This document shows positions 32,065 to 41,257 of a stretch of 64,000 nucleotides of DNA, piece after piece (within the stretch, counting starts at the first letter, position 1; each line of letters begins with the position of its first letter). The notes beneath the pieces were generated by a model. It saw only the letters and a program-made list of their open reading frames with translations. It was not told the DNA's origin and did not search any database. The stretch is from positions 434,001-498,000 of the forward strand of contig NZ_AHMM02000017.1 of assembly GCF_000243675.2 (NCBI RefSeq). The letters run 5' to 3'. Origin of the DNA: Leptospira inadai serovar Lyme str. 10 (GTDB lineage Bacteria; Spirochaetota; Leptospiria; Leptospirales; Leptospiraceae). Both the position numbers and the translations under genes were made by a program.

Positions 32065-32098
32065 TTTTAAAAATCGTCATTTACACAAAATTGCTGAC
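32065..32098 (-). repeat. Right arm of perfect 34-bp inverted repeat
   Basis: The reverse complement equals 29751-29784 over all 34 bases. It begins exactly where the sequence upstream of rpn copy C stops matching the spacers upstream of copies A and B, so it marks a junction. With the left arm it frames a 2.35-kb segment holding the three rpn copies. The right side runs into a heptamer-family repeat. Confidence 0.9.
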
Positions 32099-32215
32099 AC
32101 CCCCTGAGGTGGAGGAAAAATCCACTGTAACACCTCTACCACAGCTGCCTTCCAAACTTCGAGCAGCTACTGTCTTCAGTCCTCTGACCTCTGTCTTCTG
32201 AATGTCCTCTGCCTC
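32099..32215 (+). repeat. Heptamer-ended repeat cluster 3 (3' part of a core)
   Basis: Contains the 3' half of a forward core: AAAAATCCACTGTAACACC, CTTCGAGCAGCTACTGTCTT and degenerate TCCTCTG heptamers. The final heptamer runs into the dapL stop codon (TGA, 32216-32218), so the element sits immediately at the end of dapL. The 5' part of the core is missing, replaced by the 34-bp inverted repeat. Confidence 0.75.
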
Positions 32216-33442
32216 TCAGAGAGCTGAAATTCTTTGAATGGCCTCGACGACTTCCTCTTTTTTGCCGAATGCGGAAAGTCTGAAATAGCCTTCCCCTGCA
32301 GGACCGAATCCGGAACCGGGAGTTCCCACGACCTGCGCCTTATCTAGTAATCGATCGAAGAAATCCCAAGAACTTAAACGATCCGGAGTTTTTAACCAAA
32401 TATAAGGCGCGTTTATTCCACCAAACACGTCATAGCCGACCTTTTGCAGTCCCTCCCGAATCACTTTGGCATTTGCCATGTAATAAGAGATATTTTCCCG
32501 AATTTCTTTTTTCCCCTGAGACGAATAAATCGCTTCGGCGGCTTTTTGAGTCACGTAAGAAACTCCGTTGAACTTAGTGGTATGACGTCGACTCCAAAGA
32601 GAAGCGACGGGCACTTCTTGGCCGTCCCTTGTCTTGCCTTTTAGCTCTTTCGGAATTACGATATAAGCGCATCGTAAGCCGGTAAAGCCTGCCGTCTTGG
32701 AAAAGGATCGGAATTCGATAGCGACGTCTCTCGCTCCTTCTATTTCATAAATCGAACGGGGAATCCCCGGTTCGGAAATAAAAGCCTCGTACGCCGAATC
32801 GTAAAGAATGATACTTTGATTTTTTTTCGCGAAATCCACCCATCCTTTTAGAGATTCCTTCGAGGCGACCGCTCCGGTCGGATTGTTCGGAAAACAGAGA
32901 TAAATTAAATCGGGACGTTCTTTCGGAAATTCCGGTTGGAATCCGTTCTCTTTCGTTGCGGGCATATAAATCAAATTCGCATAACGCCCGTCAGGTCCCG
33001 CTTCCCCCGTGCGGCCGGCCATAACGTTGGTATCCACGTAAACGGGGTAAACGGGATCTCCGATGGCGATTTTTGCGTCTGTAGAAAAGATTTCTTGAAT
33101 GTTTCCGCAATCGCATTTGGAACCGTCGGATACGAAAATTTCGCTTTCGTCCAAGTTTACACCTAACGGCGCATAATCGTTCTCCGCGATCGCTTTTAAG
33201 AGAAACGAATATCCTTGCTCCGGTCCGTAGCCGTGAAACCCTTGCAATGTTCCCATTTCTTGGGAGGATCTTACCAAGGCATCCACGACCGAGGCAGCCA
33301 ATGGAAGAGTAACGTCTCCGATTCCTAAGCGGATAATTTTTGCCTTAGGATTTTTCTCGGAATATGCCTTGACCCTGCGCCCGATCTCCGGAAATAAATA
33401 TCCGGCCTTTAGTTTCAAATAGTTCTCGTTGATATTCGCCAT
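32216..33442 (-). CDS. dapL: LL-diaminopimelate aminotransferase
   Basis: Converts tetrahydrodipicolinate directly to LL-diaminopimelate with glutamate as amino donor, for lysine and peptidoglycan in the one-step branch used by spirochaetes, chlamydiae, plants and some archaea. The 408-residue length is normal. Family features: N-terminal [16 protein letters not shown], fold type I blocks [14 protein letters not shown] and LYDSAYEAF, and the PLP lysine Lys249 in [13 protein letters not shown]. It starts five bases after the DUF2203 gene. A repeat element abuts its stop codon. Confidence 0.95.
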   Translation of the reverse strand: MANINENYLKLKAGYLFPEIGRRVKAYSEKNPKAKIIRLGIGDVTLPLAASVVDALVRSSQEMGTLQGFHGYGPEQGYSFLLKAIAENDYAPLGVNLDESEIFVSDGSKCDCGNIQEIFSTDAKIAIGDPVYPVYVDTNVMAGRTGEAGPDGRYANLIYMPATKENGFQPEFPKERPDLIYLCFPNNPTGAVASKESLKGWVDFAKKNQSIILYDSAYEAFISEPGIPRSIYEIEGARDVAIEFRSFSKTAGFTGLRCAYIVIPKELKGKTRDGQEVPVASLWSRRHTTKFNGVSYVTQKAAEAIYSSQGKKEIRENISYYMANAKVIREGLQKVGYDVFGGINAPYIWLKTPDRLSSWDFFDRLLDKAQVVGTPGSGFGPAGEGYFRLSAFGKKEEVVEAIQRISAL

Positions 33443-33447
33443 ATTCT

Positions 33448-33807
33448 TTATTCGTTTTCCTCGTCATTATCGTCGATCGGCCTTCGTCCGGAAAAGCCTT
33501 CGTCGTACCCGTGTTCGAAAAGAAGATCCTCTTCTCCTAGATGCCAGCAATAATATCCTTTTCCGTTATCGAAATCGACCAACCAAAGTCCTTTTACTTC
33601 GATCCCTAGTTCGCGAATCTTTTCGGCCCATTCGATTAACAATTCTTCGAGTTGGCCCTCTTTCGCCTCCAACTCGTTTTCTCTTAGTATTTCCTCTTTA
33701 AGTTCCCGGTGCAGTTCGTTTACGGAAGAGTAAAATTCCTCCGTGATCGACCTAACATAAGGTAGAATTTTACGGGCTTCTTCGTATGTCCAGATTTTCC
33801 GTTCCAT
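33448..33807 (-). CDS. DUF2203 family protein
   Basis: A 119-residue soluble protein. The N-terminus ([16 protein letters not shown]) and the C-terminal block ([23 protein letters not shown], then GFSGRRPI) are typical of the DUF2203 family, which has no known function. It lies five bases upstream of dapL in the same direction, so it is probably cotranscribed; that pairing does not explain its role. The protein is acidic, mostly helical in its first 70 residues. Confidence 0.82.
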   Translation of the reverse strand: MERKIWTYEEARKILPYVRSITEEFYSSVNELHRELKEEILRENELEAKEGQLEELLIEWAEKIRELGIEVKGLWLVDFDNGKGYYCWHLGEEDLLFEHGYDEGFSGRRPIDDNDEENE

Positions 33808-33880
33808 TAAGAATAAGGCTTTGCTTACAGGTCTTTGATTCCGATCCGATTCGAAACGATTACGACGAGCAAAGTTCCGA

Positions 33881-34807
<927 letters not shown>

Positions 34808-34860
34808 TCCGTTGGACAGGATCGGACGGGGGGAATGGTACGCAAGTGATTTAAGGCGTT

Positions 34861-35013
34861 CAGAGGGCGGAGGACAGAGGACAGAATATTGATGAGCCGG
34901 GTTTCCATGTTCTAGGGGAAGATTCTTGTGTTATAGTAGATCTTTCCTCTACCTCTATTACTTTTCCAACGTCTAGTAGCTACTGTCTTCAGTTCTCTGA
35001 CCTCTGTCCTCTG
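34861..35013 (+). repeat. Single complete heptamer-ended repeat (153 bp), reference copy
   Basis: The cleanest lone copy. It opens CAGAGGGCGGAGGACAG and closes CTCTGACCTCTGTCCTCTG; read on the opposite strand the two ends nearly coincide, which makes the element a long imperfect palindrome. Between them lie AATATTGATGAGCC, GGGTTTCCATGTTC, AAGATTCTTGTGTTATAG and GTAGCTACTGTCTTC. It sits between divergent pyrB and the sigma factor gene. Confidence 0.88.
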
Positions 35014-35069
35014 AAAAATCGAAAAAAACAGTACACTGAGTTCGTCTAAAAAGGGACCCTGAATCAGAT

Positions 35070-35645
35070 ATGCGCGATTTTACAGTACTAGTCACCGAAG
35101 CCGCCAAAGGCCAAGAAACCGCCTTTACCGAATTGTTTTCCCGATTCGAAAAATATGTCCAGATCGAAGCCGGGAAGCGAATTCGGGACGAATCCAAGGC
35201 GGAGGACCTCACACAGGAAGTTTTCTTGGAAACGTGGAGGGTGTTACCGAACCTTCGTGCGCCCGAAGCCTTTCCTTTTTTATTGCGTAGGCTCGTTTTG
35301 AAACATTCCGACCGTATTCTTAGGCGAAAGGATCTGGTTTCGGCGGAGTTCAAACCCGAGACCACGATGGCGAGAGCCAAATCGGATCGAGACGAAGAAG
35401 CCTGGCGAAAGGAGGTATTACAGGCATTGGAAGAACTTCCGAAGGAAGAGCGGGAATTGCTCAACTTACGATATTTCGGCGAACTAAGTTATGAAGAAAT
35501 CTCCGAGAGAACCGGAATCGCCGGCGGCAATCTTAAAAATCGTCTAAGAAGAAGCCGCGAATTACTCCGACGAAATCTATTAACAAAATCCGATCGAAGA
35601 GATTGGTTGGATGTCCTTCACGGGCCGATGGCAATCGCATCCTAA
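35070..35645 (+). CDS. ECF-type RNA polymerase sigma factor
   Basis: Directs RNA polymerase to alternative promoters. In 191 residues, region 2 covers about 19-57 (FTELFSRFEKYV, EDLTQEVFLETWR) and region 4 about 118-168, with the helix-turn-helix LSYEEISERTGIAGGNLKNR. No anti-sigma factor gene is adjacent; the stop is ten bases before clpP, so the two appear cotranscribed, an unusual pairing. The binding site for clpP (AGGAGAG) lies in the gap. Family subgroup and signal are unknown. Confidence 0.88.
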   Translation: MRDFTVLVTEAAKGQETAFTELFSRFEKYVQIEAGKRIRDESKAEDLTQEVFLETWRVLPNLRAPEAFPFLLRRLVLKHSDRILRRKDLVSAEFKPETTMARAKSDRDEEAWRKEVLQALEELPKEERELLNLRYFGELSYEEISERTGIAGGNLKNRLRRSRELLRRNLLTKSDRRDWLDVLHGPMAIAS

Positions 35646-35654
35646 GGAGAGAAC

Positions 35655-36251
35655 ATGGAATCACCCGTATTACCCGATTTAATGCTCCCCGGAATCCGTC
35701 TGGATGAGAATAACCTAAAGGAAAGAAAAATTTTTCTTTGGGGACAGGTCGATGATGCTTCCGCCAAGTATGTGATCGATCGACTTTTATATCTGTCTTC
35801 GGAAGATCCAAGGAAAGATATCACGTTAATCATAAATAGTCCCGGCGGAGCTAATACTTCGGGAATGGCGATTTTAGATACGATGAATTTAATCTCCAAC
35901 GATATACGAACTATTTGTATGGGCTTTGCCGGGAGTTTCGGCGCATTGTTGCTGCTTTCGGGTACCAAAGGCAAACGATACGCTTATCCGCATAGTAGAA
36001 TCATGTTACACCAACCGCACGTTCCCGGGCGATTCGAAGCACAAGCCACCGATATCGGTATTTTTGCATCGATGGTGGAAAAGGAGAAAAAAGAAATCAA
36101 TCGGATCATTGCGGAAGGAACCGGACAACCTTTGGAAATCATCGAAAGAGATACCGATCGGGATTTTTGGCTATCGGCGGAAGAAGCGGTGACCTATGGA
36201 GCTATCGACTCCGTCCTTCAAACATGGAATTCATCGGAATCATCTCCATAG
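35655..36251 (+). CDS. clpP: ATP-dependent Clp protease proteolytic subunit ClpP, variant type
   Basis: The peptidase core that degrades proteins delivered by ClpX or ClpC. The 198-residue length fits. The catalytic triad is present: Ser94, His119 (IMLHQPHV) and the aspartate in the DTDRD segment (166-170). The serine block reads CMGFAGSFGALLL where typical ClpP has GQAASMGA, so this may be one of two ClpP paralogues, as known for Leptospira, in which the two form a mixed complex. Which paralogue it is cannot be decided from one window. Only 25 bases separate it from a convergent gene. Confidence 0.9.
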   Translation: MESPVLPDLMLPGIRLDENNLKERKIFLWGQVDDASAKYVIDRLLYLSSEDPRKDITLIINSPGGANTSGMAILDTMNLISNDIRTICMGFAGSFGALLLLSGTKGKRYAYPHSRIMLHQPHVPGRFEAQATDIGIFASMVEKEKKEINRIIAEGTGQPLEIIERDTDRDFWLSAEEAVTYGAIDSVLQTWNSSESSP

Positions 36252-36276
36252 AAGTATTCGTGCAAAATATTTGCGA

Positions 36277-37164
36277 TTAAATATAACTCGATAAGCACCA
36301 AGCGCAAATGCCTACATCCATAGGCAGGTCCGGAACGATACGTAACGGGACATCGACCGGAACGACCGGGAAGAAAATCCGATCGTCGACCGTTCGCCCG
36401 CAATGTTTACAAGTCGATAACTTCCAAGGCTCGAGAATTTCATCCTCTTTAATGAAGTATTCCGGAAACGGCAATACCTCTTCGTCCTTTTCGATACGTT
36501 CTATTAAGGATTCGTATTTCTCTCCGAAAGGAAGCTCGACTCTAAATACATGCATTCCCTCGGGCGTATCGTAACGAAGCAGATTGGGTTTGATGCCGAT
36601 TTCCTTGAACTGGACTAGCGAAAAAGCGAGGCCTATTTCCTTACCCTCCTCGTCGAAGGGATAATCTTCGTAATACTCGGATATATTTCGATAGGACTTC
36701 GCTCTAGATAAGTATTCCGTTAAGTCTTCTTCCGACTCTAACGGAATGACCGCGTTGTTCGAAATCTCCACTGCAAGCCCTGTTTGATTATGCGAAATCG
36801 TCGTTTTTAGATGGAATCCTTGCTCTTTTAGCACGGGACGGATCGAAATAGGATCGGAAAAATCCCAGGTACTTCGAAATTCTTCCTCTTTTTCCGCAAG
36901 ACCGTCGCTTGCAGCATCCCAACCCTTACTCTTAAAATACGAATCGAGACAATTTTCCCGGTAGGCTCTCTCAAGAAGCGTTGAAAGAAGGCTGAGTAAC
37001 GGCGATAAAAGGTCGGTCTTTTTGTAGAATTCTAGGCAAAAGCGAAGGTAGTTTTCAAGATTGGATTTATAAAAAGAGGAAAGAACTACCCCGTGTAAAA
37101 CGATTCGTTTACGGGCCTCCATTGCCTGAATCAGGCGATTCCATTTGGCAAATTCGAGGTTCAT
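36277..37164 (-). CDS. Unknown protein with GHKL-like features and a C-terminal zinc-binding cysteine pair
   Basis: A 295-residue protein. The C-terminus has CKHCG and, 35 residues later, CAWC, arranged as a probable zinc ribbon. The middle contains AVEISNNAVIPLESEEDL and a glycine-containing GLAFSLVQFKEIGI that together resemble the N-box and G2-box of GHKL ATPases (histidine-kinase-like fold), but the classic DxGxG motif is not clear. It may be a degenerate ATP-binding protein. It converges on clpP with a 25-base gap and has no signal peptide. Confidence 0.6.
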   Translation of the reverse strand: MNLEFAKWNRLIQAMEARKRIVLHGVVLSSFYKSNLENYLRFCLEFYKKTDLLSPLLSLLSTLLERAYRENCLDSYFKSKGWDAASDGLAEKEEEFRSTWDFSDPISIRPVLKEQGFHLKTTISHNQTGLAVEISNNAVIPLESEEDLTEYLSRAKSYRNISEYYEDYPFDEEGKEIGLAFSLVQFKEIGIKPNLLRYDTPEGMHVFRVELPFGEKYESLIERIEKDEEVLPFPEYFIKEDEILEPWKLSTCKHCGRTVDDRIFFPVVPVDVPLRIVPDLPMDVGICAWCLSSYI

Positions 37165-37509
37165 CCGCTTTCGAGAAAGTCGAAACTTTCCCTTAAAAAG
37201 TATCGGGAGTCTCTCTACCCTGTCTCCACTTTTTCGGAGAAAAAACCGTAAAAAACCCCGACCTCGGCAAGGGGAAAATCCCCCTACCGAGATCGGTTAC
37301 AATACGGTGCTACGTTAGTTTTGATATGTACATGGAAGTCGAACTTCCGGAAGCTGAAATCGGATTTCCGGAAATCGCAACATTGGAATCATTTTTAAAT
37401 CGCCTTGTATTTCTTTCCATTCGTTCGATCGGGCGAAATCTAAACGGAACTCACCCATAGTTCTAATACTCGATTTTAACTCTCATCATTGTGATGAAAG
37501 TTAACTATA
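37165..37509. other. Intergenic region with terminator and one weak short frame
   Basis: Between the 36277 gene and the small gene at 37510. A strong terminator for leftward transcripts lies at 37240-37296. On the plus strand a 44-codon frame (37326-37460, starting MYMEVELPEAEIG) is open but has no binding site or known relative, so I do not call it a gene. No other element is visible. Confidence 0.5.
37240..37296 (-). terminator. Rho-independent terminator for leftward transcription
   Basis: On the minus strand, CCGATCTCGG pairs with CCGAGGTCGG (one mismatch) and an inner AGGGGGA pairs with TCCCCTT around an A/T-rich loop. Two runs of T follow (GGTTTTTTACGGTTTTTT). It lies downstream of the small leftward gene at 37510-37851 and would end its transcript before the 36277 gene. 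Confidence 0.85.
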
Positions 37510-37851
37510 TTAAACGAATTGAGGAGGTGGAATATTCAGCAAATATTGAGATAGGAGCTTACAGAAGTGAAATTGAAACCTATCCCGTCGGGAAGCCTTC
37601 GAATCGAGAAATGCCGGATTATGTATCTTTTCCAGTGAAAGCGGATCAAAGGAAAGTTCCGAGTTTTCGGAACTCTCCACGAAATTACGATCATCTTGGT
37701 ATTCGGTCTCGACACCCGTTATGCTTTGATCAGGAACGGGATATTTTTTCCCGGGATAAGAACTGAAGTGCGATAAATGGAGAAAAAAAAATAAAGTGGA
37801 AAGTGCCAAAGAGGCGGACACCATTCGTAGGCCGTTCAACCTTTTCCCCAT
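37510..37851 (-). CDS. Possible small exported protein
   Basis: A 113-residue frame beginning at ATG 37851, preceded closely by GAGGGA. It has a hydrophobic segment near the N-terminus (RMVSASLALSTLFFFLHL) that could be a signal peptide or membrane anchor, followed by a polar segment with no motif. The same frame is open to ATG 37890. The terminator at 37240-37296 fits its orientation, which supports transcription. A plus-strand frame (37491-37766) overlaps it; the minus-strand one has the more natural composition. Function unknown. Confidence 0.45.
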   Translation of the reverse strand: MGKRLNGLRMVSASLALSTLFFFLHLSHFSSYPGKKYPVPDQSITGVETEYQDDRNFVESSENSELSFDPLSLEKIHNPAFLDSKASRRDRFQFHFCKLLSQYLLNIPPPQFV

Positions 37852-38067
37852 TCCCTCAATGCGAATCACAAACGATGGCTTGTCAAGCATTCTGGAAAAA
37901 AGTTTTCGAAAGACATATTAGGAAACCGTTCGAGCGATACATTCCGACTCGGAATATATCGTTTTTGAAACAAAATCTCATTTGAAAGACCGTGGGGCTG
38001 GACAAATATTCGGTCACCGTCGCGTCAATTTCCATGAGAATCGTTATATTTCAATTAACGATAATCT

Positions 38068-39408
38068 TTAAATGCCTTTGCTCTTTAAGATTTCCCGAAG
38101 GTTTTCGAAACCTGATTTGCCCAAAAGAGCAAACATATTTCGTTTGTAAGCTTCTACACCGGGTTGATCGAAAGGATTGACATTCAACAAAGTTCCGGAA
38201 ATGCCGCAGGCCAATTCGAAGAAATACATTAAACTTCCTAGATTTTCCGGGTTTGTGTCGGGAAAACATAACTCGATACAAGGAACGTTTCCCTCCGAAT
38301 GTGCAGTTAAGGTTCCGAGTATCGCTTGGCGATTGACTTCGGACATCGGCTTCGCCGCGAGAAAATTAAGACCGTCCAAGTCATCCTTGTCCGCGGGTAT
38401 GGTTATATCTTCTTTAACGGTTAGTGGATGTAAGAAAGTTTCGAAGAGTCGACGCTCTCCTTCCTGCAGATATTGACCCATCGAATGCAAATCGGTCGTA
38501 AGATTTACTCCGGCGGGAAAAATTCCTTTCCCGTCCTTTCCTTCGCTCTCTCCGTATAATTGCTTCCACCACTCGGTGAACGTTCTTAGGGAAGGAGTAA
38601 AACTGGACAGAACCTCGATGGTTCTCCCGGATCGATAGAGACAATTTCTGAGTGCTGCATATCTGCAGGAAAGATTTTCTTCCGGATTGGTACTTGTAAG
38701 TAATCGATTCGAAGCTTCCTGAAATCCGTTTACGAAAGCACCTATGTCTATTCCCGCTGCCGCAATCGGGAATAATCCTACCGGAGTCAAAACCGAATAT
38801 CTTCCTCCCACGTCGTCGGGAATGACAAAGGTAGTAAACCCCAGAGCCTCCGACATTTTTCGTAAGGCGCCTTTTGAAGAATCCGTCGTAGCGATAATTC
38901 GTTGTTTTGCCCTGTCCCCGTATTTTTTTTTAGTCAAGTCCCATAGGAGTCGGAAAGCAAGAGCGGGTTCCGTAGTGGTTCCGGATTTAGAAATCACGTT
39001 GATCGAAAACTCCCTCGTTTCGAGATACTTTAAGAGTTCGGCGTGATACCGGCTATCTAGATGATGGCCGGCATAAACGATTTCGGGAGAACCTAGTTTC
39101 GATTTCGAAAAATACGGTTTGGATGCGTCGATAACGGCTCTTGCTCCCAGATACGATCCGCCTATTCCCACTAGAACGATCGTATCCGATTGTCTTCGAA
39201 TTCGTTCGGCTTCGGAAGAAATTCTCTGGATCGATTCGGATCGAATCGTCCGAGGCAGATGAACCCAACCTAAAAATTCTCGCCCTTTTCCCTTTCCGGA
39301 GATTAAATTTTCTAGAGCGACGCCTGACTCTCTCAACAGCGCTTCTCTTTCGTTTGCCTCTAGAAATTCGGAGGCAAACCGATCTTTTAATTCGAGTGCA
39401 AAGGTCAT
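38068..39408 (-). CDS. pgi: Glucose-6-phosphate isomerase
   Basis: Interconverts glucose 6-phosphate and fructose 6-phosphate. The 446-residue length fits the short bacterial form. Visible blocks: LVGIGGSYLGARAVID (about 79-94), VISKSGTTTEPALAFRLL (about 138-155), VIPDDVGGRYSVLTPVGLFP (about 195-214) and a C-terminal catalytic lysine region GVEAYKRNMFALLG (about 418-431). The gene diverges from galK across 148 bases, so the two sugar genes may share a control region. No terminator was found between it and 37851. Confidence 0.95.
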   Translation of the reverse strand: MTFALELKDRFASEFLEANEREALLRESGVALENLISGKGKGREFLGWVHLPRTIRSESIQRISSEAERIRRQSDTIVLVGIGGSYLGARAVIDASKPYFSKSKLGSPEIVYAGHHLDSRYHAELLKYLETREFSINVISKSGTTTEPALAFRLLWDLTKKKYGDRAKQRIIATTDSSKGALRKMSEALGFTTFVIPDDVGGRYSVLTPVGLFPIAAAGIDIGAFVNGFQEASNRLLTSTNPEENLSCRYAALRNCLYRSGRTIEVLSSFTPSLRTFTEWWKQLYGESEGKDGKGIFPAGVNLTTDLHSMGQYLQEGERRLFETFLHPLTVKEDITIPADKDDLDGLNFLAAKPMSEVNRQAILGTLTAHSEGNVPCIELCFPDTNPENLGSLMYFFELACGISGTLLNVNPFDQPGVEAYKRNMFALLGKSGFENLREILKSKGI

Positions 39409-39556
39409 AGATCCTCCCGACTCACGCAGAATAACGACCCGGCATCGAATAGCAAGGAAAAGATAATCATCTACTATTACGAGTTCTTCTCTCGACGGAC
39501 AAAAGCGGCTTGCATTTTAAGAAGCGAAGCGGATTTTATTCTTCCGATTCCCCGGT

Positions 39557-40717
39557 ATGTCCAATTATTCGTTCGAAGCGTTAACCTCCGTCCTAAATTC
39601 TTTTACTCCAATTTCGATCGAGAGTGAATTTCGTTTCTTTTCGGCGCCGGCGAGAATCAATATTATCGGAGAGCATGTCGACTATGCCGGCGGAATCGTA
39701 CTGCCGGCGGCCATAGATTTCCGCGTCCATGCTGCGGTCAGAAAAAACGGCACCGATGTATATCGCTTGTATTCTCTCGATTTTCAAGCTTCCAAAATCG
39801 TCAAAGAATTAGAATACGACGAGGAACTCACTTGGGCAAACTACATAGTAGGAGTCGTCTCCGAAGCTAAAAAAAGAGGGCTATCAGTGCCGGGTTTCGA
39901 TCTTTCTTTCGGAGGAAATATTCCGCAAGGCGCCGGATTATCCTCTTCCGCAGCCGTAGAAGTCGTCACCTGCTATGCGCTCTCCGAGCTTTTCGGGTGG
40001 GGTCTTCCTCTCAAAGAAATCGCTTTGCTAAGTCAAGCGGCGGAAAATAAGTTTGTGGGTGTAAATTGCGGAATTATGGACCAGCTGATCATCACGGTCG
40101 CGGAAAAAGAAAGCTGTATTTCGCTCAACACGCAAACTCTAGAGTATGAATTCCATCCGTTAGAATTACGGAATTATGAATTCTATTTGATCGATTCCAA
40201 AAAAAAACATAGCTTAAAGGAAAGCGGATATAACGAACGTAGGGCGGAAGTCGAATCGGCGACGGAAAAAATCGGACGATTGCATCCGGAATTATCCAAC
40301 CTTTATAATGCGGAAGAAAAATGGTTGGAAGCCGCGGGATTGACTCTTTCGGAGAAGAAAAGGGCCCTCCACGTGATCGGCGAGAAGGAAAGAACGAATA
40401 ACGTTATTCGAAATTTAATTTCAGGAAGCATTTCGGAAATAGGGTCCGAACTGTTTGCCTGCAACGATTCTCTTTCCCGATTGTTTCAAGTCAGCTCTCC
40501 CGAAACCGACTTTATCGTGGATTGGCTTAAATCGCAAAAAGTGATCGGCGCAAGAATGATCGGAGGCGGATTCGGGGGATGTGTGCTCGTTTTAGACCTT
40601 ATCGGAAGATCCGATTCTCTTTTTTCCCGATTAAACCCTGCCTATCATCTAAAATTCGGCCACTCGGCGGAAATCTATCATTTCCGAATTTCGGACGGAG
40701 TGCGTGAAGATCGTTGA
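39557..40717 (+). CDS. galK: Galactokinase
   Basis: Phosphorylates galactose at C1, first step of the Leloir pathway. The 386-residue GHMP-family protein has the galactose signature ARINIIGEHVDYAGG (residues 32-46), the ATP loop IPQGAGLSSSAAVEV (122-136) and C-terminal MIGGGFGGCVLVL. The GHMP family also includes related sugar kinases, but the N-terminal signature is that of galactokinase. It stands alone here; galT and galE are not in the window. It diverges from pgi. Confidence 0.9.
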   Translation: MSNYSFEALTSVLNSFTPISIESEFRFFSAPARINIIGEHVDYAGGIVLPAAIDFRVHAAVRKNGTDVYRLYSLDFQASKIVKELEYDEELTWANYIVGVVSEAKKRGLSVPGFDLSFGGNIPQGAGLSSSAAVEVVTCYALSELFGWGLPLKEIALLSQAAENKFVGVNCGIMDQLIITVAEKESCISLNTQTLEYEFHPLELRNYEFYLIDSKKKHSLKESGYNERRAEVESATEKIGRLHPELSNLYNAEEKWLEAAGLTLSEKKRALHVIGEKERTNNVIRNLISGSISEIGSELFACNDSLSRLFQVSSPETDFIVDWLKSQKVIGARMIGGGFGGCVLVLDLIGRSDSLFSRLNPAYHLKFGHSAEIYHFRISDGVREDR

Positions 40718-40827
40718 TCGGAAAGAAAAAACGGTCGAAAAATCCCAGGACAAAACGCAGACTGTTCGATAGACTACGGATTCTACTCCCGTAAGGGCTA
40801 GTTAGAGCCCGGAAGCATTTGGAAACT

Positions 40828-41247
40828 ATGGCGGAAACTCCACTTAATTTAGATAGTCAGGAATTCGATCATGATGCCCCCGAATTGGGGGTATTTTTGG
40901 ATCCGAGTAATAATCCGCCTGGACTTGCCAACGAGGCTATTGTCATAAAGATCACCGGGGAAATAAACCTATATTCGGCTCAGATTATGAAGGAAAAATT
41001 CTTTCATCTGCTCGACCGGGGATTTTTATACTTATTGGTAAACATGGAGAATGTGAAATACATAGACTCGTCCGGTTTGGGCGTGTTTATGGCGACTCAT
41101 TCCAGACTCGTGAAATCGGGAAAAGGAGGCATCGCGGTTTTTGCTCCTTCTTCCCAAGTGAATAAAATTCTAGAACTTACAAAACTGAAAAACCTGATTC
41201 GCGTCGGTTCCACTTCTACCGAAGCCTGGAAACTACTCTCTCCATAA
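40828..41247 (+). CDS. STAS-domain anti-sigma factor antagonist-like protein
   Basis: A 139-residue protein with an N-terminal acidic extension (about 1-30) and a STAS domain (about 35-135). The phosphorylatable serine region VKYIDSSGLGVF has Ser81 and Ser82 in the usual place, so it should act in a partner-switch with an anti-sigma kinase and phosphatase. No kinase lies next to it. I start at ATG 40828 rather than TTG 40819; neither has a strong binding site. It is followed 10 bases later by a uracil-DNA glycosylase gene, so an operon is likely. Confidence 0.85.
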   Translation: MAETPLNLDSQEFDHDAPELGVFLDPSNNPPGLANEAIVIKITGEINLYSAQIMKEKFFHLLDRGFLYLLVNMENVKYIDSSGLGVFMATHSRLVKSGKGGIAVFAPSSQVNKILELTKLKNLIRVGSTSTEAWKLLSP

Positions 41248-41257
41248 TCCATAACGG

